Shown in pieces: positions 1-11,689 of a stretch of DNA of 64,000 nt. Source of the stretch: Stromatinia cepivora (Eukaryota; Ascomycota; Leotiomycetes; Helotiales; Sclerotiniaceae); the NCBI GenBank assembly GCA_014898415.1, contig RCTD01000003.1, positions 1,798,001 to 1,862,000 on the forward strand. Reading direction: 5' to 3'. The translations under genes and the position numbers were made by a program. The notes under the pieces are model-generated. The model was not told where the DNA came from and ran no database searches. It saw nothing but the letters and a program-made list of their open reading frames with translations. Numbering within the stretch: the stretch's first letter is position 1; every line of letters starts with the position of its first letter.

Positions 1-300
1 TAGGACAGGATAGGAAAGGATGGGGAATGCTATTGGTGGGTAGGTGGGTGGGTGGAAGGTTGGAACTTCCTTCCACGGGTGGGTAATGGGGATGCATTGG
101 TTGGATTGGATTGGATTGGGACGGGATAGGTTACTGGATGGTTTTTGGTATTGGGTTGGCAAGTTTTGGATTTTGGATCTGGTATTTGGATTTGGAATTA
201 GTATTTGGTATTTGATATCTAGTATCTGGTATGTTGATGTTGTGTCTATGATGGGTGGAAGTGGGTGTACAAAGAATGCTTTGGATGTGATGAGATGAGA
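1..300. repeat. G/T-rich, C-poor imperfect repeat tract
   Basis: The plus strand is strongly G-skewed and nearly free of C, with short iterations such as TTGGATTGGATTGGATTGGG near 97-120, GGGTGGGT-like runs near 40-90, and ATTTGG/TATTTGG iterations up to about 235. No canonical TTAGGG telomere repeat is present. Short open frames here are low-complexity artefacts. It may be the edge of a subtelomeric or other skewed simple-sequence region. From 300 to 570 the sequence is A-rich with ACAAATA iterations and no gene. Confidence 0.5.
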
Positions 301-570
301 GAAAGGAGAGAGGAAGAAGAGTGAAGAAATGATGAAAGTGTAGAAAGATAGATAATTTGATTGAATGGATGAATATAAGATCTTTTATACAAATATAAAT
401 ACAAATACAAATAAATACAAATACAAATAAGAGTATACAGATATAGATACAAATCTAAAATTCTAATCAAATCATAGATGTATTAGTATAATTTATATTA
501 TTATACTTGTAGTATTAAATTCATTCTAATTATATCTCGTTTAATCTAGTTTAATATTTTATATTGTTTA

Positions 571-774
571 TTTTCTTTTCTTTTCTTTTCTTTTCTTTTC
601 TTTTCTTTCTTTTCTTTCTTTTCTTTTCTTTCTTTTCTTTTCTTTTCTTTTCTTTTCTTTTCTTTTCTTTTCTTTTCTTTTCTTTTCTTTTCTTTTCTTT
701 TCTTTTCTTTTCTTTTCTTTTCTTTCTTTTCTTTCTTTTCTTTTCTTTTCTTTTCTTTTCTTTTCTTTTCTTTT
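571..774. repeat. TTTTC microsatellite (pure pyrimidine tract)
   Basis: This is 204 bases of unbroken pyrimidine on the plus strand, made mostly of TTTTC units with some TTTC units. A frame across it encodes only FSFLF repeats and is not a gene. It directly abuts a pure purine tract. Confidence 0.95.
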
Positions 775-867
775 AAGAAAGAAGGAAAGAGGAAAGAGGA
801 AAGAGGAAAGAGGAAAGAGGAAAGAGGAAAGAGGAAAGAGGAAAGAGGAAAGAGGAAAGAGGAAAGA
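775..867. repeat. GGAAAGA 7-bp tandem repeat (pure purine tract)
   Basis: These 93 bases are only purine on the plus strand. After a short lead-in they consist of about a dozen near-perfect GGAAAGA units. The preceding tract is all pyrimidine, so the strand composition inverts at 774/775. Such polypurine/polypyrimidine tracts can adopt triplex DNA. Confidence 0.95.
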
Positions 868-1068
868 TCTCGTAGATTAAGATCTAGAATTTAGAATCTA
901 AAAGAGAAAGAGTATATATATAAAGAAACTTCGAAGAAAGGTTATCAAAAATGAGAATTGTAATATTATTGTTATCAATAATTGGATCATTATTTGAAAA
1001 GATATATCAATTTATATATTTATTGATGATATAAAAGCGATCATCCTATTTATAATTGCTTTGTATAT

Positions 1069-1218
1069 TGTGACGAACCCAACGAGCGTTTAGAGATCAA
1101 CCTTAGAATTAAAAGCTACAGAGCTAAAAAGAAAGTGCTACGAAGCTATATATATGATCGACTCGAAGTTTAGTACCGTACTAGCCCGATCGGACGCGAT
1201 CATATATATCTCGTGATA
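1069..1218 (-). repeat. LTR of element G (3' LTR in coding orientation)
   Basis: 150 bp, collinear with 2451-2600. Relative to that copy, differences are mainly transitions. It contains the segment CCCGATCGGACGCGATC shared with all four LTRs of this family in the window. Confidence 0.9.
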
Positions 1219-1229
1219 TTACCTCCCCC

Positions 1230-2270
1230 TTCTGAAGAATTCGTTTCGAATTTATTTAAAATGAATAACTTAAATACAAAATGATTATTAATCGTTTTTT
1301 TCTTCTAAAAATACCTGATACGAAGTATATATCATAGCCAACGAATACATATCCATTGTATCATATACCTCCTCCAAGCGATCTTCAAAATATCAGCTAT
1401 TGATTATCTCTTCTAGATCCTCATCATTATCGTTTTCGGGTTTAATAATCAATATAATAACCGAAACAGACTTTTATCGATCTCGGACTTCTTGATACGG
1501 ATTTAACGGACAGGTTTATACCCAATAGGAAATACTTCTATATTGTATATATTTATTTTGCTTATACAAAAGAGTTCTTTTAGAAGGGGAAAACTCAAAT
1601 ATTTATACGCGAAATAGAATCAAGGTACAATCAGGCTTGTTTGATTGGATATCAAAAGAATTAAGGGTATTAATGATATTAAGATTATTAATATCCATTA
1701 GATCGTGGTTCCGAGAGTGAAATGGATTCTGCAATATATATAAGGTTCTAGGTTCATTAGAATAAGATGATGTAGGGAATCCATTTGCTGTATAAATAGT
1801 TAGTTGTTGTATAATCTGAACAAAATCGGGATAAGAACAAAAAAGAGAAAACTATTAAGAAAACGATTTCTAAAAGTAGCATTGAGTTCATTGCAAAAAG
1901 TTGAGATCTTATTCGAATCGAATCAATTCTGATCTTTGGCTTTATAAAGAATCCTTTTGAATTTTGTAATATAAGTATATAAAGAATCGATTCTTTGTTT
2001 GAGAATGAATAATTTATCTTCAGTTTCTTGAACTTTATTCGGATTGTTGTAAACATATATAAATTGATCTAGGATCGTCGTATGATTTAAGGGAATGTTT
2101 TGATCAAGAAAAGAAAACTAAGGTTTTCAGGATCAGGGAGAAAAGGTTTCGGACGAGAAGGAGTATAAGCAACAGGAGTGTATTCAAGAATCAGGGAACA
2201 TAAGAACGAGATTTCATCCCGCTAACGAATTACTTCATTACAAAGTTCTATAATCGCGAGGTTTATCAAA
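1230..2270 (-). pseudogene. Decayed Gag of element G
   Basis: Reading minus-strand frames gives recognisable Ty3-type Gag pieces: LILEYTPVAYTP near the N-terminus, PDPEN just before the deletion, NNPNKVQETEDKLF, then a segment ending NATFRNRF, and a C-terminal zinc knuckle at about 1510-1554. In the knuckle the CCHC order C-x2-C-x4-H-x4-C is visible, with the first two C and the H replaced by Y and the last C kept. Each replacement fits one RIP transition. An acidic tail follows before the polypurine tract. The longest plain open frame (1757-2056) is in a different frame. Gag packages element RNA; this copy is broken by stops and the deletion. Confidence 0.65.
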
Positions 2271-2450
2271 TCGTAATTTATAGTTTAGAAATTAAAGGTA
2301 AAAAAAAAAACAATACCTTCGAATAATATCAAGAAGATCCATATACAAGCGAGAAAGCAGAAGAACGATATACCTAGATAAGAATAAGCGGAGTATATGT
2401 GAGCATATACAAATGTTATTCCATTTCTTATCTGGAAAAGCTTTTAATAA

Positions 2451-2600
2451 TATAACGAACTCAATGAGCATTTAGAGATCAATTTTAGAATTAAAAGTTA
2501 CAAAGCTAAAGAGAGAATACTACAAAGCTATATATATGATCGGCTCGAAGCTTAGTACCGTACTAGCCCGATCGGACGCGATCACGTGTATCTCGTGATA
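2451..2600 (-). repeat. LTR of element G (5' LTR in coding orientation)
   Basis: 150 bp, direct repeat of 1069-1218, ending at the TATAT target duplication. The interior next to it, read on the minus strand, begins TTATTAAAAGCTTTTCC exactly as in copy F. Confidence 0.9.
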
Positions 2601-5600
2601 TATATTTTTTTACTAGATAATAATTAAGGAAATATTGGAGCTCAATAGTAATTTTAATTGTTTCAATGATTTTGGATTTTTAATAAAAGGGATATACTAT
2701 TCTAATTATTGAAGCAATTTTCAAGATTGATAATACTCCGATGAAGGTATATTATTTTATCGATTCTGTAACGTACAAGAGCCGTAGTAGAGCTGAATAA
2801 ACAGAGTCAATTATGTTTCTTAGAATCTACAATTAATATTATCAAAATATATTATAAAAACAAAGGAGATTTGTATTCGTATTAGAAAATTAGGATATTT
2901 ATATTTAAAAAACCCTTATTTAATTCATTTACCCTGATATATCATTAAAAATATATTATCTTTATTTTATTATTAGATATTCATATTTTTTTTTACTTTC
3001 ATATCTTCTTTTTCAATAATCCATCTTCATTTATATTATCCGAATCCTTATTAATATCTGATTTCATCGATTGATAGAATATTCATCAAATATATTTCTT
3101 GATAACGAAATCCCGATAGGAAATTTGTAAAATTATTGCAAAAATAAATATAAAGAAAGATTTATCTATACTTTGTAATTAAAATTTAAAAGATCTATTA
3201 ATATCTAATTATCGATTAATTAAATTCAATTCATTATATTCGTTATATTGATTTAGAAGTTTTTTCATCAATTGATTATATTTATCTAAAATAGTATTTA
3301 TATTATCATTATTAGAGTTCTCCAAAAAATCGAAACTCTTAGTTTTAACTATTGTTTTCTTTATTGTAAACATTATTGATTTCGTTGAAATTATCAGTAT
3401 TTTTCGATACTAGATCGACAATATTATATTCATCTTCAGAATTGGATTTAATTTATCAGAATTTGCCGGAAATGAGAATGATATATTAATTATTAGAATC
3501 TTTTCCTTTTTAAACCTTTTAAAATTCGATGATTTAATACTATACTATTATAGATCTTTATTATCATTATCAAAAAGTTCAATCGATTCTAATACTTTTC
3601 TTTTAACAAAAATTGATTTGAAAGTTTTCCTGATAAATCTCGTTTTAATTATTCAAAATATAACGATCTATAATTTCTTCATTAATATCCTATTAATACT
3701 TTAAATACTTTTGATTTTACTTTTAATTGTTTTTCAACATATTAATTTTGTTAACGAAATATGAATGAATTTCGACGATTTAAATCAAATCAAAGAAACT
3801 TCGAAGATTTCCTTTTTATCCTTTTTATTACTAGTATCTTTCAATTCATCTTTATTCGTTGATTTATCTATAGATTATTAATATAATTATATAATTATTA
3901 ATAAGAAAAACAATAAATTATACTAAATATATTGATAAAATAATATTACAAAATATATCTAGAATTTCTTAAATAATCAATAAAAAATATTAGTTTTGAT
4001 TATAATATTATTCAATTTATAATAATTCTAATAAATTCGAATCTCTTTATCAAGTTTAATTATTAAAAGTAATAATATTGTATTATAAAATTTCTATTTT
4101 TTGATAAAACTTTTAAATAGATTATTTGTTATTGTTATTAAATAATAAAAAACTCTCATTAATCATTTCAATATAACTCTTATTAATCACTTCATAATAT
4201 AAAAACCTATATATATTATACTCATTTCGAATAATAAAATCAATATAATCAATACGATCAATTAGACCGTTTTAATCAATTTGATCAAATTGATCGATTA
4301 AATTAACCAAATTGACCAAATTGATCAAATTTATTAATACATCCTATATAATCTAATTATTCGATATACGAATATAAATTTGAATTCTATAAATTCATTA
4401 GTATATACAAAACTATCGAATTTAAGAATATTCAAATAAAGAAATCTAATTAATCGAATATCAGGAATATTCAAATAAAAAACCTTTATAATATTAATTA
4501 AAATAATTGAAATAATAAATCTTTATTTAAATCGATAAATGAGAATGAAGTATTGATATATAAAGAATTCGAAAAGGATATATAAAAAGATTATACTCTT
4601 AAAATTGAAAATTAAAAAATTTATATCTAATATCATTTAGTATTATTAACTATATATAATATAATATCATTATACAACTCTACTTTTATTATTATAATTT
4701 TATATTTACTTATTCTATTATAATCTCCGAACTATTATTTCCTTGTTATAAGATTTATTATTTTATAAATATATAATCTTTAATAGATTATAAAGTCTAG
4801 AAAGCTTTAAAATAGTTATAATTATAAAAAAGTAATTATATAATTAATACTCTTTACTATTTAAAATAGATACGAACTCTAATCATTATTATATATCATT
4901 ATATATCGATATTATATCGAATATTATCAAAATTATTATTGAATATCGATATAATATCGAAATTACCCCCCTTTTTTTCAAACATCTTGTTTAATATATA
5001 TCAACTATATATTATATATCTAATATATATAAATATATATAAATATAATAGAAAACCATATATAAATCCTCAAACATATATATATTATATTCGAAATCAT
5101 TTATTTGAATCAAAAAGCATTTATTCAAAAGAACTTCAATTATTTTGAGATAATTCATTATTATTTATTAATTATAAATTAAAATTAGAATATTAATTAT
5201 TATTTGAAATATCAAATTTAAATTTTATTTCTCAATTCAACAAATCAAAATACAGATTTCGTATATTTTACGAATTCCCGAAAAGTAAATTAGAAGTTAT
5301 ATGAAATGTTTAATTTAAAACTAAAATAAATACAAATATCAATTTAATCGAAACTGAAATTCGATATATCTATTACGAGTATTCTTGTCTTTTAGATTAT
5401 GTAGAAGCGATCTAGGAATTCGAGATAGGTTTATATTAGGCTTTAAGTAGGGATCGAAGGTATTCTCAATTAAGGATTACAATTCGTAATTATAATATTG
5501 TAATATTAAATGATTGATTTTGAATATAAATTTTTACAAAAGAAATTTATATTGAATATATAGATTTTTATATTTTTTATATCATTTCGAATTATTATTG

Positions 5601-6445
5601 ATTTATAATAATTCTAATTTATTTTGAATTATTAATGATTTAAAATAATTTAATATATTTGTTATTATAAATTTAAATAAGATATATATACGATTTTAAA
5701 ATAATCGAAATTTTATATTAAAATAATGAAATCTGATCGCTTTTATATATAGCCCAAGTTTACGAAAACAAGTCAGCTGTTATCATCGTAATAATATCAA
5801 CGAATTCAAGAATATCGATAGGGATATAATAAATTATTTAAATTCTATTCAAATCGAACATATATGAAATTTCGAATCGAACGAAATAAACGGAAATCAA
5901 TATTTTTAGAATTCGAATTTAAAGAACTTTTCAATATTCAAAAGAAAATAAAAGACATTAGATAGAATATATATCTTTTATAAAATTCGAAAATCTATTT
6001 TTTCTTTCAGAGTATAAAAAGAAATATATTTTATATCAAAAGTTATCAATAAAATAATATTTTATTAAATCGAAATTATTATATATAAATTTCGAAATCT
6101 TATCGAAACTAATTATATTGAAGGTGATCTTATTGAAATTATTGAAAATTCTATTCTATTTTTGATTTCAATTATATATATATTTTATATTGAATTATAT
6201 TTTATAGATTCAAAAATAAAAAGAATTATTGAAAATATTAAAATAATATTCAACAATAAATTCAAAAATATCGAATTAAATCGATATAACGAATTCATTT
6301 AAGTAATTCAGAATATAACAAATCAAAATCAAAACAAAGGTTTTTCAATATTACTCAATTCGAATCAACACATATCAAATTATCAAACAGAATCTATATC
6401 CACAAACATATTCGAAAATTTAATTTTTCTATTTGAATCTATTAA
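2601..6445. other. AT-rich decayed sequence without recognisable genes
   Basis: Very AT-rich with no codon structure I can support; the open frame at 4939-5148 is compositional. It holds two notable pieces. One is a run of TTGATCAAATTGACCAAATT-like iterations at about 4255-4335, resembling those in the Ty3 elements. The other is a block at 4468-4788 that is collinear with 37294-37598. It may be the eroded 5' part of an old LTR retroelement into which the later elements inserted. Confidence 0.5.
4468..4788 (+). repeat. Long dispersed repeat, copy 1 (possible old LTR part)
   Basis: Collinear with 37294-37598 in direct orientation, starting ATTCAAATAAA and running through the shared GAATTCGAAAAGGA segment to the TTTAATA/CTAATA end. 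Differences are mostly C/T and G/A. Upstream of the block similarity fades, so a full LTR start could not be placed on this side. Confidence 0.55.
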
Positions 6446-6450
6446 AGATT

Positions 6451-6522
6451 TGTCACACCAAAAGTGACGCCACTCTTGACGAATGGTTAATTGGGTTGAT
6501 ATAGTAATCATTTCCCGTGACA
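6451..6522. mobile_element. 72-bp solo element with 5-bp TSD
   Basis: The 72-bp segment starts TGTCACACC and ends CCCGTGACA, so its ends are the inverted hexamers TGTCAC/GTGACA. It is flanked by AGATT on both sides (6446-6450 and 6523-6527). It is clearly less AT-rich than its surroundings. This fits a very short solo LTR or a miniature element inserted after the surrounding DNA had decayed; RIP also tends to spare very short repeats. No second copy was found in the window. Confidence 0.65.
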
Positions 6523-6683
6523 AGATTATATTCTAATTCGAAATTTACCAAAAGAAATTCAACAAATCAATAATATTAATTTTATATTAAAATTAGATAT
6601 TTATGAAAACTTTGAATATAAATAGATTTATTAAGAAAACAAATTAATACTATATTGAATCAATACAATTTAATATAAAATCA

Positions 6684-6850
6684 TGTTGGAAATGAGGCCA
6701 TCATAGGATTAGAATTGAGGTCACGTGATCACAATGATGCACAGACCATAATTGGGGATAACCTCAAATCTATTCCTATTAGAATTATAGATCCTTAGTT
6801 CAACCTATATAGTCAACAATACTATTACTTCCTGTACCAAAAATTAATAG
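6684..6850 (+). repeat. 5' LTR of Copia A
   Basis: About 167 bp, starting TGTTGGAAATGAGGCC. It retains many G/C positions, unlike the 3' LTR at 19015, where the equivalents of CACGTGATC and GCACAGACC have become AT-richer. Confidence 0.9.
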
Positions 6851-8249
6851 GTTATAAAATCCGGTTGTATAATAATAACTAAAAAGCAAAGCAAATCGAG
6901 AAAGGATTAGTATAGTTAATAAAGATGAAACAAAATGAAAATCAGAGTTTTTATATAATGTTATCGAAATAGAGTTGAAATACGATAATACAGTTTATAA
7001 CTTACAAATATTACAGACCAAAACGGAAAACAATTTATACAATACCGATACAGAATTATAATAAAGGCGAAAAGCAAGTTTATATAGTTATAAGAAAATA
7101 TATTACAATATAATTTTATGAATTTTCTTATTGTTTTATTTTTATATTTCTTTATTATCCCAAATCTATTTATTATATACTTTTTAAAATTGTTTTAAAA
7201 ACCTAAAAATTATTTTTGATATCTATCAAACAACAAGAAATTTTTATAATATCGGAATCAAACAATTTTTCGAAGTTCGATCAAAATAATTATAAACAAT
7301 AATTCAGATAAACAAAGATATAATTGAAAAGAAAAGAATAGTTTTATATAATTGATTAAATATTAAACGAATATATATAGATTACAGGATCCAATATAGT
7401 ATCTACCTACAAAATCAATAGTTATATATATTATAATATCGAATTGAAATCGGAATATTTAAAGAATAAAGTGAATATATTATTATATATTTGTATAACA
7501 TTTAATAATAATGATAAAGCCTTTATCAACGAATATTCAACAATATATACATTCTAAAGATACCTTAAATCAAAATATACTAGAATCAATGCAATCACAA
7601 TCAATATGTATATAATAATGATCTAGAACTTCAAATTTCAATCCGATATTCATCCTGATATAATCATTATCGAAGTTTAGGATAAATTGAAAGAGTATAG
7701 AAGGAAATTAGGGGCTATAAATGAAAATTATCGATTAGTATATTAAGATATTATTTTGTTCTTAATTTTAATATATAATCTTTTAATCAATTATCAAAGA
7801 ATAATAGATATATTGGATATCCAAATCAATTTTAATATCAATGATAAGATCAAGTATTTGTAAATTAAGAAACTTCATTTTAAAGATGGATCAAAACGAA
7901 TGCAAATTACGAAAGGATTTAGGTATACTTTTCAATACTAAGAATCAGATTTCGAGATCTCAAATAATGTTTGCGATCTATATCAAAGGGAAGGTTATTA
8001 TATATAAGATTATCTGTATTTAGTATAAGCTAGCAAATTCTTTTGTAATTACCTTCATTATCAAAAGAGAAGGGGATTATCGAATCCGAAGAAGGTTTAT
8101 TTCAATAAGAAAGATTAAGTATACTCTATTAACAATATCTCTGAATCAGATTCCGATATTAAGGATATAATAAAGAAAGATTGCAATTTGATAAAGGAGA
8201 TTATTAGTAAGACTTTCTTTAGCAAATAATATATTGATATAAGTGTTTC

Positions 8250-10441
8250 TTTATATATATCTGATTAATCTTTATTATTTAAATCAATAGAATCTATTGT
8301 TAAACGAAGGATAAAGATTGGTAGAGAAGTGATGTATTATTGTTATTGGGGTTTAATGGATATAGTATACAAAAATGATTTTAAAATGCTACTTTCAAAT
8401 GTGTTATATATATCAGGGCTAGAAGTAAACTTGCTGTCAGGAAAAAGGATCTGCAAAATAAAACTATAAAGGAAATTCAACTTTTATTATATATATTTTA
8501 AAAAGAATAATAAAAAAATCATCTATATTAGAATATAAGACAGAATATATATAGTTTTATATATAATCAAAAGATACAAGGATATAGTTTTCTATTTGAG
8601 TGTATATCAAAATAATCAGGAAAAAGGTTTTTCTTTAAAGATAATCGATGATATCAAAGATACCGATGATGAATTAATATTTAAGAAGAAAAAGAGATAT
8701 CTATTATGATATCGAAGATTCAATCATCTAGGTCTAGATAAAATTAAGAATCTATATAAGATATTCAATATAATCAAACCAATAAAGGTTCTAATTGAAT
8801 TAAATATCTATAAAATATATATACTTATCAAAATGATTAATCGTATTCCGAAGCAATTGAATCTGTACAAATCAAAAAGACTCGAATTTATATATTTCGA
8901 TATTATAAAATCATTTCCAAAATCGATTTGTGGGAATTATTATTTCATATTGATTATTGATAATTGTACAAAAGTAAATTGAATTATATTATTTAAACAA
9001 AAAGATAATATAATTCAAATATTGAAAATTTAGAAAAAGAAGATGGAATTGGTTATTGGAGAAAAGATCATTGCAGCCAGGATTAATAATATATCGGAAT
9101 TTCTATAAACTATTTATAAATAGTTATTAGATATATAATCCGAAATTATAATAATTGCTTCCTTATATCAAAATAAACCTACAAAATGGAATATAAAGAT
9201 TACAAAAGTAGATATAAAAACAATATTAAAAGAAACTGGATTATCATTAGAATTTTGGAACGAAATTATAAAGTACAATATTTATATCAAGAATTATATT
9301 AATATTGATTCTAATATAAATAGAATAGATCAATCCTTTATAGAAGTTTTTATAGGTATAATATTAGATATAAAGATATACAAAGTTTAGAAAAGTAAAT
9401 GTTATATTTATATCAATCTCAAGATTATTCTGAAAGAGTAGAGATACAATAAATTACGGGATATTTCGAGAATCAATATATTCCTAGAATATTTAAAAGT
9501 TACAAACAAATATATCAAAATATATTCTCCAAAATTAGGCTATATATTTCGATCAAATAGAGTAATCATAGATGAATCTCATCGAAGAAGAGATTTGGAT
9601 CTTAAATTAAGAAATTGTAAATCAGATCCATAAAGAATAAAGAATATAAAGCCAAATCGAAAATCTCGTAATAGATTGATAATAAATAAAACATCTTTTT
9701 TATCCTCAATATCAAACGCGATACCTGTATCACCTTCGTTCCAAACATTCTCTTTAATAGATATTATACCAAGTTCAATAATTGTATTAAGCATCTCAAT
9801 TGTCGAATTGAAATCAGATAAATTAAATATATCAATATCAATATACAATAAAGATGAAGATAACAATATCCAGAAAACAAATCAAGAATCTTCTTTCAAG
9901 GATACTTCAAATATCGAATCCATTATTCCAGAAATTCTAATTCAAGAATTAACTTCTACAAACCCTGAATTTATACCGGGAGCAAAATTTAAAATCGTTT
10001 TAAATTTTGCTAATAAATTCATTTCAATAGAATCAAAAAGTAAAGTAAATCTATAATCATTTGAGACTAAACAAAAAGATATAATAGATTTTAAAGACAA
10101 ATCCTTAAGATATCTAATACGAAAACGGAAAAGAGATATAGAACAAGATTATAAAGATATTGATTGTGATATTTATATAGGTTAAAACTCAAGAAAGTAT
10201 AAAATACATTATAATTACAATCCCAATTATTTATAAAATAAACCTTTATATTAAAGATAAAATCGTTTCAGATTTCATAATTTCGTTAATAAATATAAAC
10301 AATATAGAAAGTATAATATATCCGGTCGAAGAAATTCTGAGAATCAAAATACCAAGAACTTATAAGGAAATAATATCGGATCAAGAATATTCTGAAAAAT
10401 GAAAGGAAGTTATTCAAAAGGAAATTATATCTTTGGTTCAG
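8250..10441 (+). pseudogene. Copia A pol, first part (protease tail, integrase, linker)
   Basis: Visible in order: a protease-end segment at about 8389-8455 reading LSNVLYISGLEVNLLSG; a GAG-pre-integrase motif RRFNHLGLDKIKNLYK near 8710-8760; an integrase core from about 8865 (RLEFIYFDI, ILIIDNCTKVN, ILFKQKDN); an acidic Ser/Thr-rich linker (open at 9676-10056); and the first part of the reverse-transcriptase region, cut at 10441 by element B. Stops interrupt every domain. The upstream part (about 6850-8250) should hold gag, but I cannot follow it beyond a basic stretch near 8050-8100. Confidence 0.75.
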
Positions 10442-10446
10442 AATAG

Positions 10447-10728
10447 TGTGACGCACAAGAGCCGTAGTAGAGCTGAATAAACAGGGTCAATTATATTCTT
10501 TAGAATCTATAATTGAAGAACTATAGCTCGTAAAAAACGACTAGATATATATACACAAATACCCATTTGTGGACTGCAGGGTTATACATAAGCGTTATTA
10601 AGGTTACCATTTTACTATACTAAATTGTATGATTCATAACACATATATACAAATGATCAATTCATAAATTGATATAAGAGATAAGAGATATTATATGGTT
10701 AACCTCCTATAGTTTATAATTTATGATA
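10447..10728 (-). repeat. LTR of Ty3 B (3' LTR in coding orientation)
   Basis: 282 bp, starting TGTGACGCACAAGAGCCG on the plus strand. Against the other LTR of the same element, the first 29 positions contain 11 differences, all C-to-T or G-to-A, and no gaps. Confidence 0.93.
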
Positions 10729-11689
10729 CTACTCTCCCCTTCGGAAAAGTTTGCCCTCGAATATTTCACTCCTTTGTTCCATTGTTATTTTATTGGAAAT
10801 CAGATTTTATGAAGATTTATAAGCTTTAAATCAATTAGATTGATCATTTTGGTTGATTTGATCAATTTATTAGAAATTGATCAAATTGACTAAATTAATC
10901 GATCAAATTGATCAAAATGATGAATGAATTGACCAAATCGACCAAATCGTTTATCAATTGATTAAATTAATATTGATTCATATTCTCCTTAATTTGGGGA
11001 ACCTCTGAAAAGAAAAAGCTTCAATAAAAAAAGGAAGGAGATTAAATTATAATATAGTAATGATGAATGATTAATATGATCAATTCCGAAATCGACTAAA
11101 TTAATCGACCAAATTGATCAAATCAACCAAATTGAACGAAATCGACAGAGGTGACATTATATTTCGTTCTTATTATATTCAAGCTTCCTTTTACATAATT
11201 TTTGAAATAATTATAAACATGAGTTTTTGAAATATATTACCTTTATATTATCTTAATGATGGCAACTTATCTATTATATAGAACTCGGATTATATATGTA
11301 TACAATCAAATTCTCTCTAATTTGTATAGATTTTCGATCCTTTCACAATTATATACATATATATTATCATAAAATCATACCATTTAATCTGCTATATTGA
11401 AGAACACTTTTCTTTCCCTTGATTTCATAAATGAATCATTATCCATATAATTATAATTATCCTTTCCGTTCTTATAAAGCTTTATTTAATCAATTAATCG
11501 ATTGGAAGGATCAGACAACATTAAATTGACCAGATGAAAATTATATAGGAAATACAATAATATTTTAAGATCGGAAATAGGATACCAAATAAGATCGATA
11601 TCACTATTAAACCACAAAATTCTATATAATAAAGTTTTTTATACTTTCTTTATTATTAGGACCTTCTTTATTTCCTATTCCGAATTATT

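Larger units (their letters stand above)
1069..2600 (-). mobile_element. Gag-only LTR retrotransposon, copy G
   Basis: A 1,532-bp element flanked by a 5-bp TSD (TATAT at 1064-1068 and 2601-2605). It has two direct 150-bp LTRs (1069-1218 and 2451-2600) with TGTGACG...GTGATA ends on the plus strand. Its coding direction is minus: a purine-rich tract (reverse of TTACCTCCCCCTTC) adjoins the left LTR. The interior matches copy F at 34092-35782 in opposite orientation, minus a roughly 159-bp deletion in the Gag N-terminal region. There is no space for protease, reverse transcriptase or integrase. It probably depends on an autonomous element not seen here. Confidence 0.85.

Noticed and set aside
1..120. 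Telomere end
   Set aside because: G-rich, but no TTAGGG-type repeat; the iterations are GGTGGGT and TTGGA.
564..776. Open frame of FSFLF repeats
   Set aside because: It is the translation of the TTTTC microsatellite, with no gene evidence.
1757..2056. 99-codon minus-strand frame inside element G as a novel protein
   Set aside because: The neighbouring frame of the same stretch reads as Ty3-type Gag (NNPNKVQETEDKLF), so the open frame is a shadow.
9579..9866. Minus-strand frame in Copia A
   Set aside because: Antisense of the Copia integrase-RT linker, which is open on the plus strand and conserved in copy E.
10838..11150. CRISPR-like array
   Set aside because: The repeats are short, imperfect, AT-rich and without unique spacers, inside a eukaryotic Ty3 element.
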